In this document: in pieces, positions 44,277-57,493 of the stretch | Position numbering within the stretch: the stretch's first letter is position 1 | Layout of the letters: each line of letters starts with the position of its first letter | Source of the DNA: Antedon mediterranea | Lineage: Eukaryota > Echinodermata > Crinoidea > Comatulida > Antedonidae | Direction: 5' to 3' | Assembly (NCBI RefSeq): GCF_964355755.1 | Contig: NC_092670.1 | Span: 14,137,201 to 14,197,200 of the forward strand | DNA length: 60,000 bases | Translations under genes and position numbers: made by a program | Notes under the pieces: model-generated | Databases searched by the model: none | What the model saw: the letters and a program-made list of their open reading frames with translations, nothing else | Told to the model about the DNA's origin: nothing

Positions 44277-45516
44277 ATTTATTTCTTTCTTTATACACTT
44301 CTCTCCCATTTTTTGTTGGCAGCGTATCTCTAATTCTGGCCAACATATGATTGTATAAATTTGTCAAAAGATTGCCCTGTAGCTGTAGATGTGCAAGAAA
44401 CTTTTTTTTATGAATTTTGAGTTGCGCAGCGTAAGTTACGCGCGATTTTATGAATTTCAATGATTGATCATAGAATAAAAACTATATATCATTTTGTATT
44501 GAAACTTGGTGAAAATTTAAGTCATATTATGCGCTAACTTTCTATGGAGAGAAAATGGCATGTTTTAGAGAAAGTTACGCGCGCACGCGCGTTTAAAATT
44601 TCAAAATGCGAAAAATCAATTTCTAATCAACTTTCTACGCGTTTCATGTCATTTTGAGCATTTCAAAAATTCCCACGCGTGCGCAATTTTTTTACGCGCG
44701 CGTGCGCATGTAGCGCAAAAACATCATTTTTTTGCTTGATTTTTGTTTTTCCTGTCTTTTTTAGTAAATTTACCAACTTTCAAACAATTTCGACTTAAAA
44801 TCACGTCATACGAGCACGTAGAATTGCACAATTTGCGCGCATTTTTGATGAAAAAGTTCAAAATTTTGTCAAAATTATGCCTTTTTTTAAACAGTCATAG
44901 ATTCTAAACTACGTGGTGAACTTTTTTAAAATTACATATTCTGAATGTAGATGAGCTGTAGATATAGAATCATGCATCGATTTGGCTAATCGGACATTGT
45001 GACGTCATCGTATGGCCACTCGAATATAAAATATAGGATTGTTGTCTCTTTCGTCTTAGCTCGCCACATTTAATAGAGCTCATCTCTATTTATCCGTATT
45101 CTATTTCCTCCTATTTTTATATAATGTCTAGGTCAATTAATTATCTTTCGCATGATTCACCATTTTTAAATTTGTGATGACGTCATCATGTTCAAAAGCG
45201 TCAATAACTTTGGTCACTTATTTTCACCTATTCTGAACTGTATATAGTACGTATAAAGAATATACTGTATATACTGTAACGGCATTTGGTATAGCCCAAA
45301 TCATTTATTTCCTACCTACTGCTATAATGTAGCAGGCCAAATAAGACTAAGTACTGATTGGCTATTTGTGATAAACAAATAGGTCCAGGGATCTATAGTA
45401 TAGTATAGTAGTCATAATAATCTTTTTCTGTGTGCAATATTCTAACGTATGACGTGCACGTGGCTTTTGGGCTGCGGATAACCTAACTCGTCCGTAGTGA
45501 CGAGTTCAAATCTAGT
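44277..45516 (-). repeat. Hairpin-less unit with a foreign segment
   Basis: It starts with ATTTATTTC in place of the hairpin and T tract. Near 45274-45420 the usual AGACGTGACGCAAAATAG segment is replaced by about 150 bp of unrelated sequence (TAACGGCATTTGGTATAGCC...). Confidence 0.75.
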
Positions 45517-46722
45517 TGGTTATCCGCACTTGGCGGATAACCTCTTGTTATTGTCAGGATCTTTTTTTTTTTTTTTCTATGTTATTCTTCTTTCTTTCCC
45601 AAAATTTTGTGTCACGTGTATCTCAAATTCTGATCAACATTACATCGTATAACTTTGTCAGAAGATTTACCTCTATCTGTAGAAGTGCAGGACAGCTCGT
45701 TTTTTTACTTTAGAGTCGCGCAGCGTAAGCTACGCGCGATTTTATGAATTTCGCGTATTTAACATATACTAAAAAGCAAAAGTCATTTTGTAATGACACT
45801 TGGTGAACATTTAAGTCATATCAAGGGCAAACTTTCTATGGATTAAAAATGGCATGTTTGACATAAAGTAACGCGCGCACGCGCGTTTAAAATTTCAAAT
45901 TGCGAAAAATCCATTTCTAATCAACTTTCTACGCGTTTCAGGTCATTTTGAGCATTTCAAAAATTCCCACGCGTGCGCATTTTTTTTACGCGCGCGTGCG
46001 CACGTAACGCAAAAACATCTTTTTTTTGCTTGATTTTTGTTTTTTCAGCCTTTTCTAGTAAATTTACCAATTTTCAATCAATTTTGACTTAAAATCACGT
46101 CATACGAGCACGTAGAATTAAACAATTTGCGCGCATTTTTTAAGAAAAAGTTCCAAAATTCGTCAAAATTATGCCTTTTTTAAAACAGTCATAGATTGTA
46201 AACTACGAGGAGAACTTTTTTAAAATTACACATTCTGGAAGATAATGAGTTGTAGATATCGAATCATGCATCGATATGGCTAACCGGACATTGTGACGTC
46301 ATCGTTTGGCCACTCGAATATGAAATATAGGATTTTTGTCTCTTTCGTCATAGCTCGTCACATTTAATAGAGCGCATCTCCACTTATCCGTATTCCATTT
46401 CCCTCAATTTTTTTATTTTGTCTAGGTCAATCAATTATCTTTCGCATGATTTACCATTTTTTAAATTGTGATGACGTCATCATGTCCAAAAGCGTCAATA
46501 ACTTGGGCCACTTATTTTCACATATTCTTCACTGTATGTAGTACGTATACAATATATAGTGTATACTGTGTATACTTAGACGTGACGTAAAATAGAGAGC
46601 GCACTAACATTTTTTCAATGGCATAATGTTTTTCTCTGCGCAATATTCTAACGTATGACGTGCACGTGGCTTTTGCTCTGCGGATAACCTAACTCGTCCG
46701 TAGTGACGAGTTCAAATCTAGT
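45517..46722 (-). repeat. Helentron-like unit (hairpin class)
   Basis: Complete 1.2-kb unit ending at CTAG 46718-46721. Its first half is almost identical to unit 1 at 13529. Confidence 0.8.
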
Positions 46723-47838
46723 ATTTATTTCTTTCTTTCCACACTTCTCTCCCATTTTTTGTGGGCAGCGTATCTCTAATTCTAGCCAACAGAAGATTGT
46801 ATAACTTTGTCAAAAGATTACCCTATATCTGTAGATGTGCAAGAAACTTTTTTTTTCAAATTTCGAGTTGCGCAGCGTAAGTTACGCGCGATTTTATGAA
46901 TTTCAATTATTGATCATAGATTAAAAACCAAAAGTCATTTGGTATTGAAACTTGGTGAAAATTTAAGTCATATAAAGCGCAAACTTTCTGTAGATTAAAA
47001 ATGGCAGGTTGCAAAAAAAGTTACGCGCGCACGCGCGTTTAAAATTTCAAATTGCGAAAATTCAATTTCTAATCAACTTTCTACGCGTTTCAGGTCATTT
47101 TGAGCATTTCAAAAATTCCTACGCGTGCGCAATTTTTTTACGCGCGCGTGCGCACGTAGCGCAAAAACATCTTTTTTTTGCTTGATTTTTGTTTTTCCTG
47201 TCTTTTTTTAGTAAATTTACCAACTTTCAAACAATTTCGACTTAAAATCACGTCATACGAGCACGTAGAATTAAACAATTTGCGCGCGTTTTTGATGAAA
47301 ATGTTCAAAAATTCATGAAAATTATGCCTTTTTTAAAACAGTCATAGATTGTAAACTACGAGGTGAACTTTTTTTAAATTAAACATTCTGGAAGTTGATG
47401 AGTTGTAGATATCGAATCATGCATCGATATGGCTAACAGGACATAGTGACGTCATCGTATGGCCACTCAAATATAAAATATAGGATTTTTGTATCTTTCG
47501 TCATAGCTCATCACATTTAATAGAGCGCATCTCCACTTATCCTAATTCCATTTCCCTCCATTTTTTTATATTGTCTATGCCAATCAATTATCTTTCGCAT
47601 GATATACCGTTTTTAAAATTGTGATGACGTCATCATGTCCAAAAGCGTCAATAACTTGGGCCACTTATTTTCACATATTCTTCACTGTATGTAGTACGTA
47701 TACAATATATAGTGTATACTGTGTATACTTAGACGTGACGTAAAATAGAGAGCGCACTAACATTTTTTCAATGGCGTAATGGTTTTCTCTGCGCAATATT
47801 CTAACTTCTAACGTATGACGTGCACGTGGCGTTTGCTC
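46723..47838 (-). repeat. Hairpin-less unit, 5' end lost
   Basis: It begins ATTTATTTC and breaks at GTTTGCTC into a T run, lacking GCGGATAACC, the stem-loop and CTAG. It is otherwise nearly identical to 49067-50226. Confidence 0.78.
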
Positions 47839-47849
47839 TTTTTTTTTTT

Positions 47850-49066
47850 TGGTTATCCGCACTTGGCGGATAACCTCTTGTTATTGTCACGATCTTTTTT
47901 TTTCTTTTTTTTTTTTTTCTATCTTATTCTTCTTTCTTTCCCGGAATTTTGTTCGCAGCGTATCTCTAATTCTGGCCAATATAAGATTGTGTAACTTTGT
48001 CATAAGATTGACCTCTAGCTGTAGATGTGCAGGACGTTTCGTTTTTTAACTTTAGAGTCGCGCAGCGTAAGTTACGCGCGATTTTATGAATTTCAATGAT
48101 TGATCATAGATTAGAAATCAAAAGTCATTTTGTAATGAAACTTGGTGAAAATTTAAGTCATATCAAGCGCAAACTTTCTATGGATTAAAAATGGCATGTT
48201 TTACAAAAAGTTACGCGTGCACGCGCGTTTAAAATTTCAAAATGCGAAAAATCAATTTCTAATCAACTTTCTACGCGTTTCATGTCATTTTGAGCATTTG
48301 AAAAATTCCCACGCGTGCGCAATTTTTTTACGCGCGCGTGCGCACGTAGCGCAAAAACATATTTTTTTTGCTTGATTTTTGTTTTTTCAGCCTTTTATAG
48401 TAAATTTACCAATTTTCAATCAATTTCGACTTAAAATCACGTCATACGAGCATGTAGAATTAAACAATTTGCGCGCAATTTTGATGAAAAAGTTCAAAAA
48501 TTTGTGAAAATTATGCCTTTTTTTAAACAGTCATAGATTCTAAAAACTAAGTGGTAAACTTTTTTATAATTACATATTCTGGTAGTAGATGAGTTGTAGA
48601 TATCGAATCATGTATCAATATGGCTATCAGGACATTGTGACGTCATCGTATGGCCACTCGAATATAAAATATAGGATTTTTTTCTCTTTCGTATAGCTCA
48701 TCACATTTAATAGAGCGCATCTCCACTTATCCGTATTCCATTGCCCTCCATTTCTTTATATTGCCTATGTCAATCAATTATCTTTCGCATGATTCACCAT
48801 TTTAAAAATTGTTATGACGTCATCATGTGCAAAAGCCTCAATAACTTTGGTCACTTATTTTCACCTATTCTGAACTGTATGTAGTACGTATACGGTATAT
48901 AGTGTATACCGTATACACTTTGACGTGACACAAAATAGAGAGCGCACTCACATTTTTTCAATGGCATAATCGTTTTTCTGCGCGCAATATTCCAACGTAT
49001 GACGTGCACGTGACTTTAGGACTGCGGATAACCTAACTCGTCCGTAGTGACGAGTTCAAATCTAGT
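47850..49066 (-). repeat. Helentron-like unit (hairpin class)
   Basis: Complete 1217-bp unit ending at CTAG 49062-49065. It is nearly identical to the unit at 50227. Confidence 0.8.
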
Positions 49067-50226
49067 ATTTATTTCTTTCTTTCCACACTTCTCTCCCATT
49101 TTTTGTGGGCAGCGTATCTCTAATTCTAGCCAACAGAAGATTGTATAACTTTGTCAAAAGATTACCCTATATCTGTAGATGTGCAAGAAACTTTTTTTTT
49201 CAAATTTCGAGTTGCGCAGCGTAAGTTACGCGCGATTTTATGAATTTCAATTATTGATCACAGATTAAAAACCAAAAGTCATTTGGTATTGAAACTTGGT
49301 GAAAATTTAAGTCATATAAAGCGCAAACTTTCTGTAGATTAAAAATGGCAGGTTGCAAAAAAAGTTACGCGCGCACGCGCGTTTAAAATTTCAAATTGCG
49401 AAAATTCAATTTCTAATCAACTTTCTACGCGTTTCAGGTCATTTTGAGCATTTCAAAAATTCCTACGCGTGCGCAATTTTTTTACGCGCGCGTGCGCACG
49501 TAGCGCAAAAACATCTTTTTTTTGCTTGATTTTTGTTTTTCCTGTCTTTTTTTAGTAAATTTACCAACTTTCAAACAATTTCGACTTAAAATCACGTCAT
49601 ACGAGCACGTAGAATTAAACAATTTGCGCGCGTTTTTGATGAAAATGTTCAAAAATTCATGAAAATTATGCCTTTTTTAAAACAGTCATAGATTGTAAAC
49701 TACGAGGTGAACTTTTTTTAAATTAAACATTCTGGAAGTTGATGAGTTGTAGATATCGAATCATGCATCGATATGGCTAACAGGACATAGTGACGTCATC
49801 GTATGGCCACTCAAATATAAAATATAGGATTTTTGTATCTTTCGTCATAGCTCATCACATTTAATAGAGCGCATCTCCACTTATCCTAATTCCATTTCCC
49901 TCCATTTTTTTATATTGTCTATGCCAATCAATTATCTTTCGCATGATATACCGTTTTTAAAATTGTGATGACGTCATCATGTCCAAAAGCGTCAATAACT
50001 TGGGCCACTTATTTTCACATATTCTTCACTGTATGTAGTACGTATACAATATATAGTGTATACTGTGTATACTTAGACGTGACGTAAAATAGAGAGCGCA
50101 CTAACATTTTTTCAATGGCGTAATGGTTTTCTCTGCGCAATATTCTAACTTCTAACGTATGACGTGCACGTGGCGTTTGCTCTGCGGATAACCTAACTCG
50201 TCCGTAGTGACGAGTTCAAATCTAGT
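49067..50226 (-). repeat. Hairpin-less unit
   Basis: 1160-bp ATTTATTTC-class unit ending at CTAG 50222-50225. It is the second half of a 2.3-kb higher-order duplication with 46723. Confidence 0.8.
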
Positions 50227-51438
50227 TGGTTATCCGCACTTGGCGGATAACCCCTTGTTATTGTCAGGATCTTTTTTTTTCTTTTTTTTTTTCTATCTTA
50301 TTCTTCTTTCTTTCCCGGAATTTTGTTCGCAGCGTATCTCTAATTCTGGCCAATATAAGATTGTGTAACTTTGTCATAAGATTGACCTCTAGCTGTAGAT
50401 GTGCAGGACGTTTCGTTTTTTAACTTTAGAGTCGCGCAGCGTAAGTTACGCGCGATTTTATGAATTTCAATGATTGATCATAGCTTAGAAATCAAAAGTC
50501 ATTTTGTAATGAAACTTGGTGAAAATTTAAGTCATATCAAGCGCAAACTTTCTATGGATTAAAAATGGCAAGTTTGACAAAAAGTTACGCGTGCACGCGC
50601 GTTTAAAATTTCAAAATGCGAAAAATCAATTTCTAATCAACTTTCTACGCGTTTCATGTCATTTTGAGCATTTCAAAAATTCCCTTGCGTGCGCAATTTT
50701 TTTACGCGCGCGTGCGCACGTAGCCCAGAAACATCTTTTTTTTGCTTGATTTTTGTTTTTTCAGCCTTTTCTAGTAAGTTTATCAATTTTAAATCAATTT
50801 CGACTTAAAATCACGTCATACGAGCACGTAGAATTAAACAATTTGCGCGCAATTTTGATGAAAAAGTTCAAAAATTTGTGAAAATTATGCCTTTTTTTAA
50901 ACAGTCATAGATTCTAAACTACGTCGTAAACTTTTTTATATTTACATATTCTGGTAGTAGATGAGTTGTAGATATCGAATCATGTATCAATATGGCTATC
51001 AGGACATTGTGACGTCATCGTATGGCCACTCGAATATAAAATATAGGATTTTTTTCTCTTTCGTATAGCTCATCACATTTAATAGAGCGCATCTCCACTT
51101 ATCCGTATTCCATTGCCCTCCATTTCTTTATATTGCCTATGTCAATCAATTATCTTTCGCATGATTCACCATTTTAAAAATTGTTATGACGTCATCATGT
51201 GCAAAAGCCTCAATAACTTTGGTCACTTATTTTCACCTATTCTGAACTGTATGTAGTACGTATACGGTATATAGTGTATACCGTATACACTTTGACGTGA
51301 CACAAAATAGAGAGCGCACTCACATTTTTTCAATGGCATAATCGTTTTTCTGCGCGCAATATTCCAACGTATGACGTGCACGTGGCTTTAGGACTGCGGA
51401 TAACCTAACTCGTCCGTAGTGACGAGTTCAAATCTAGT
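50227..51438 (-). repeat. Helentron-like unit (hairpin class)
   Basis: 1212-bp unit ending at CTAG 51434-51437. It is the partner of 47850-49066. Confidence 0.8.
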
Positions 51439-52574
51439 TTCTATTTTCTTCTTTCTTTCCACGAATTTTGTTGGTCGCATATCTCTAATTTTGGGCAACA
51501 TATGATTGTATAACTTGTTCATAAGATTGATATGTAGCTGTAGATGTGCAAGAAACTTTTTTTTTCAAATTTCGAGTCGCGCAGCGTAAGTTACGCGCGA
51601 TTTTGTGAATTTCAATGATTGATCATAGAATAAAAACTAAAAGTCATTTTGTATTGAAACTTGGTGAAAATTTAAGTCATATCATGCGCAAACTTTCTAT
51701 GGATTAAAAATAGCATGTTTTACAAAAAGTTGCGCGCGCACGCGCGTTTAAAATTTCAAAATGAGAAAAATCAATTTCTAATCAACTTTCTACGCGTTTC
51801 CGGTCATTTTGAGAATTTCAAAAATTCCCACGCGTGCGCATTTTTTTTACGCGCGCGTGCGCACGTAGCGCAAAAACATCTTTTTTTTGCTTGATTTTTG
51901 TTTTTACAGCCTTTTCTAGTAAATTTACCAATTTTCAATCAATTTCGACTTAAAATCACGTCATACGAGCACGTAGAATTGAACAATTTGCGCGCGTTTT
52001 TGAAGAAAAAGTTCAAAAATTCGTCAAAATTATGTCTTTTTTAAAACAGTCATAGATTGTAAACTACGAGGTGAACTTTTTTTAAATTAGACATTCTGAA
52101 AGTTGATGAGTTGTAGATGTAGAATCATGTATCGATATGGCTAACCGGACATTGTGACGTCATCGTTTGGTCACTCGAATATGAAATATAGGATTTTTTT
52201 CTCTTTCGTCATAGCTCGTCACATTTAATAGAGCGCATCTCCTTTATCCGTGTTCCAATTCCATCATTTTTTTTATTATTGTCTAGGTCAATCAATTATC
52301 TTTCCCATGATTCACCATTTTTAAAATTGTGATGACGTCATCATGTTCAAATGCGTCAATAACTTTGGTCACTTATTTTCACCTATTCTGCACTGTATGT
52401 AGTACGTATACAGTATATAGTGTTATACCGTATATACTTAGACGTGACGCAAAATCGAGAGCGCACTAACATTTTTATCGTTTTTTTGCGCGCAATATTC
52501 TAACGTATGACGTGCACGTGGCTTTTGCGCTGCGGATAACCTAACTCGTCCGTAGTGACGAGTTCAAATCTAGT
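51439..52574 (-). repeat. Hairpin-less body C
   Basis: It starts TTCTATTTTC directly after CTAGT, as if resuming inside a T tract, and ends at CTAG 52570-52573. It is the best candidate partner of stub C at 14760. Confidence 0.6.
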
Positions 52575-53727
52575 ATTTATTTGTTTCCTTCCACCCTTCT
52601 CCCCCATTTTTTGTGCGCAGCATATCTCTAATTCTGGCCAACATATGATTGTATAACTTTGTCAAAAAATTGCCCTGTAGCTGTAGATGTGCAAGAAACT
52701 TTTTTTTTTAAATTTCGAGTCGCGCAGCGTAAGTTACGCGCGATTTTGTGAATTTCAATGATTGATCATAGAATAAAAACTAAAAGTCGTTTTGTATTGA
52801 AACTTGGTGAACATTTAAGTCATATAATGCGCAAACTTTCTATGGATTAAAAATGGCATGTTTCATAAAAATTTACGCGCGCACGCTTATTTAAAATTTC
52901 AAAATGCGAAAAATCAACATCTAATCAACTTTCTACGCGTTTCATGTAATTTTGAGCATTTCAAAAATTCCCATGCGTGCGCAATTTTCTTACGCGCGCG
53001 TGCGCACGCCGCGCAAAAACATCTTTTTTTTGCTTGATTTTTGTTTTTTCTGTCTTTTATAATAAATTTACCAATTTTCAATCAATTTCGACTTCAAATC
53101 ACGTCATACGAGCACGTAGAATTGAACAATTTGCGCGCGTTTTTGATGAAAAAGTTCAAAAATTCGTCAAAATTATGCCTTTATTTAAAAAGTCATAGAT
53201 TCTAAACTCCGTGGTGAACATTTTTAAAATTTCAGATTCTCGAAGTAGATGAGTTGTAGATATCAAATCATGCATCAATATGGCTAACCGGACATTGTGA
53301 CGTCATCGTATGGCCACTGGAATATAAAATATAGGATTTTTGTCTCTTTTGCATAGCTCATCACATTTAATAGAGCGCATCTCCACTTATCCGTATTCCA
53401 TTTCCCCCCATTTTGTTATATTATCTAGGCCAATCAATTATCTTTCGCATAATCTACCATTTTTTAAATTGTGATGACGTCATCATGTCCAAAAGAGTCA
53501 ATTACTTGTGTCCCTTATTTTCACCTATTCAGCTCTGTATGTAGTACGTATACTGTATATAGTGTATACCGTATATACTCAGACGTGACACAAAATAGAG
53601 AGCGCACTAACATTTTTTTCAATGGCATAATCGTTTTTCTGCGCGCAATATTCTAGCGTATGACGTGCACGTGGCTTTTGCGCTGCGGATAACCTAACTC
53701 GTCCGTAGTGACGAGTTCAAATCTAGT
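52575..53727 (-). repeat. Hairpin-less unit
   Basis: 1153-bp ATTTATTT-class unit ending at CTAG 53723-53726. Confidence 0.78.
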
Positions 53728-54750
53728 ATTTATTTCTTTCCTTCCACTTTTCTCTCCCATTTTTTGTGGGCAGCGTATCTCTAATTCTGGCCAACATAAG
53801 ATTGTGTAACTTTGTCATAATATTGACCAGTAGCGGTAGATGTGCAGGACGTTTCGTTTTTTGACTTTAGAGTTGCGCAGCGTAAGTTACGCGCGATTTT
53901 GTGAATTTCAATGATTGATCATAGAATAAAAACTAAAAGTCGTTTTGTATTGAAACTTGGTGAACATTTAAGTCATATAATGCGCAAACTTTCTATGGAT
54001 TAAAAATGGCATGTTTCATAAAAAGTTACGCGCGCACGCGTATTTAAAATTTCAAAATGCGAAAAATCAATATCTAATCAACTTTCTACGCGTTTCATGT
54101 CATTTTGAGCATTTCAAAAATTTCAACGCGTGCGCAATTTTTTTACGCGCACGTGCGCACGTAGCGCAAAAACATCATTTTTTTGATTGATTTTTGTTTT
54201 TACTGTCTTTTTTAGAAAATTTACCAGCTTTCAAACAATTTCGACTTAAAATCACGTCATACGAGCACGTAGAATTAAACAATTTACGCGCATTTTTGAT
54301 GAAAAAGTTCAAAAATTTGTCAAAATTATGTCTTTTTTTAAACAGTCATAAATTCTAAACTACGTGGTGAACTTTTTTATAATTACATATTCTGGTAGTA
54401 GATGAGTTGCAGATATCAAATAATGCATCAATATGGCTAACCGGACATTCTGACGTCATCGTATGGCCACTCGAATATAAAATATAGGATTTTTGTCTCT
54501 TTCCTCGTAGCTCGTCACATTTAATATAGCGCATCTCCACTTATTTGTATTTCATTTCCCCCCATTTTTTTATGTTGTCTAGGTCTATCAATTACCTTTC
54601 GCACGATTCACCATTTTCAAAATTATAATGACGTCATCATGTTCAAAAGCGTCAATAACTTTGGTCACTTATTTTCACCTATTCTGCACTGTATGTAGTA
54701 CGTATACAGTATATAGTGTATACCGTATATACTCAGACGTGACGAAAAAA
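53728..54750 (-). repeat. Hairpin-less unit, end lost
   Basis: ATTTATTTC-class unit that breaks off after GACGTGACGAAAAAA and joins directly to the middle of another copy. It shares a roughly 0.96-kb near-identical stretch with the next unit. Confidence 0.75.
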
Positions 54751-55840
54751 TTCTGGCCAACATAAGATTGTGTAACTTTGTCATAATATTGACCAGTAGC
54801 GGTAGATGTGCAGGACGTTTCGTTTTTTGACTTTAGAGTTGCGCAGCGTAAGTTACGCGCGATTTTGTGAATTTCAATGATTGATCATAGAATAAAAACT
54901 AAAAGTCGTTTTGTATTGAAACTTGGTGAACATTTAAGTCATATAATGCGCAAACTTTCTATGGATTAAAAATGGCATGTTTCATAAAAAGTTACGCGCG
55001 CACGCGTATTTAAAATTTCAAAATGCGAAAAATCAATATCTAATCAACTTTCTACGCGTTTCATGTCATTTTGAGCATTTCAAAAATTTCAACGCGTGCG
55101 CAATTTTTTTACGCGCACGTGCGCACGTAGCGCAAAAACATCATTTTTTTGATTGATTTTTGTTCTTACTGTCTTTTTTAGAAAATTTACCAGCTTTCAA
55201 ACAATTTCGACTTAAAATCACGTCATACGAGCACGTAGAATTAAACAATTTACGCGCATTTTTGATGAAAAAGTTCAAAAATTTGTCAAAATTATGTCTT
55301 TTTTTAATAAATTCTAAACTACGTGGTGAACTTTTTTATAATTACATATTCTGGTAGTAGATGAGTTGCAGATATCAAATAATGCATCAATATGGCTAAC
55401 CGGACATTCTGACGTCATCGTATGGCCACTCGAATATAAAATATAGGATTTTTGTCTCTTTCCTCGTAGCTCGTCACATTTAATATAGCGCATCTCCACT
55501 TATTTGTATTTCATTTCCCCCCATTTTTTTATGTTGTCTAGGTCTATCAATTACCTTTCGCACGATTCACCATTTTCAAAATTATAATGACGTCATCATG
55601 TTCAAAAGCGTCAATAACTTTGGTCACTTATTTTCACCTATTCTGCACTGTATGTAGTACGTATACAGTATATAGTGTATACCGTATATACTCAGACGTG
55701 ACGAAAAATAAAGAGCACATTGAAATTGTTTCAATGACTTAAATCGTTTTTCTGCGCGCAATATTTTAACGTATGACGTGCAAGTGGCCTTTTCGCTGCG
55801 GATAACCTAACTCGTCCGTAGTGACGAGTTCAAATCTAGT
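54751..55840 (-). repeat. Unit copy, start lost
   Basis: It begins internally at TTCTGGCCAACATAAG and ends at CTAG 55836-55839. It repeats 53784-54746 almost exactly at an offset near 960 bp. Confidence 0.75.
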
Positions 55841-56994
55841 ATTTATTTCTTTCTTTCCACACTTCTCTCCCATTTTTTGTGGGCAGCGTATCTCTAATTC
55901 TAGCCAACAGAAGATTGTATAACTTTGTCAAAAGATTGCCCTATATCTGTAGATGTGCAAGAAACTTTTTTTTTCAAATTTCGAGTCGCGCAGCGTAAGT
56001 TACGCGCGATTTTATGAATTTCAATTATTGATCATAGATTAAAAACCAAAAGTCATTTTGTATTGAAACTTGGTGAAAATTTAAGTCATATAAAGCGCAA
56101 ACTTTCTGTATATTAAATATGGCAGGTTGCGCAAAAAGTTACGCGCGCACGCGCGTTTAAAATTTCAAAATGCGAAAAATCAATTTCTAATCAACTTTCT
56201 ACGCGTTTCATGTCATTTTGAGCATTTCAAAAATTCCCACGCTTGTGCACTTTTCTTACGCGCACGTGCGCACGTAGCGCAAAAACATCTTTTTTTTGCT
56301 TGATTTTTGTTTTTTCTGTCTTTTATAAAAAATTTATCAACTTTCAATCAATTTTGCCTTAAAATCTCGTCATACGAGCACGTAGAATTAAACAATTTTC
56401 GCGCAATTTTGATGAAAAAGTCTAAAAATTTGTCAAAATTATGTCTTTTTTTAAACAGTCATAGATTCTAAACTACGTGGTGAACTTTTTTGTAATTACA
56501 TATTCTGGTAGTAGATGAGTTGTAGATATTGAATCATGTATCAATATGGCTAACAGGACATTGTGACGTCATCGTATGGCTACTCGAATATAAAATATAG
56601 AATTTTTTTCTCTTTCCTCGTAGCTCGTCACATTTAATATAGCGCATCTCCACTTATTTGTATTCCATTTCCCCCCAATTTTTTTATGTTGTCTAGGTCT
56701 ATCAATTATCTTTCGCACGATTCACCATTTTTAAAATTGTGATGACGTCATCATGTTCAAAAGCGTCAATAACTTTGGTCACTTATTTTCAGCTATTCTG
56801 CACTGTATGTAGTACGTATACAGTATATAGTGTATACCGTATATACTCAGACGTGACGAAAAATAGAGAGCACACTGAAAATGTTTCAATGGCATAATCG
56901 TTTTTCTGCGCGCGATATTCTAACGTATGACGTGCACGTGGCCTTTGCGCTGCGGATAACCTAACTCGTCCGTAGTGACGAGTTCAAATCTAGT
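55841..56994 (-). repeat. Hairpin-less unit, last of the array
   Basis: 1154-bp ATTTATTTC-class unit ending at CTAG 56990-56993. Beyond it the sequence changes to non-array DNA. Confidence 0.78.
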
Positions 56995-57493
56995 TTAAAT
57001 TTCAAATTGCGCAAATCGTTCAAATCGCGCATAACAATTACACAAGTGCGGTACGATTCTAGGCCTATCTCCGCTGTTGTTGCGGCGTGCGATTCCATAG
57101 AAGAATAGCGGCGTTTTGTGTGGATCGAAATAATCAGCCTTTGTTTATGGTGTTTTTAATATAATTTATTACTAAAGAATTACGTGTTAAAATTATAGTT
57201 TCTATTAATACTATAGGCCTAATATATTAGTCTCTAAACCCATGTCTATTCTAGTAGTAGCTGTGTGGGTACGGTGTGTATGTGTGTGACGTGTGTGTGT
57301 TAGGTATGATACAATCCGAGTAATAAGTCAGCAAAATTAAACATTAAACATTTACACAAAAATACATTTTTTATTCTCGTGGGTCTAATCTTCCCATCTC
57401 ATGTGTTCATATACGCGCATTTTTAAAGTTCCTTTGAGTTCATGCATATTGTTTGATAATAAAATAGCAGAATTAAAAAAATACAGTACACAA
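56995..57493. other. Non-array interior of the inverted-repeat element
   Basis: Mostly AT-rich DNA with a (GT)n-like run near 57270-57300. No gene is seen. It may be original interior sequence of the outer element. Confidence 0.45.
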
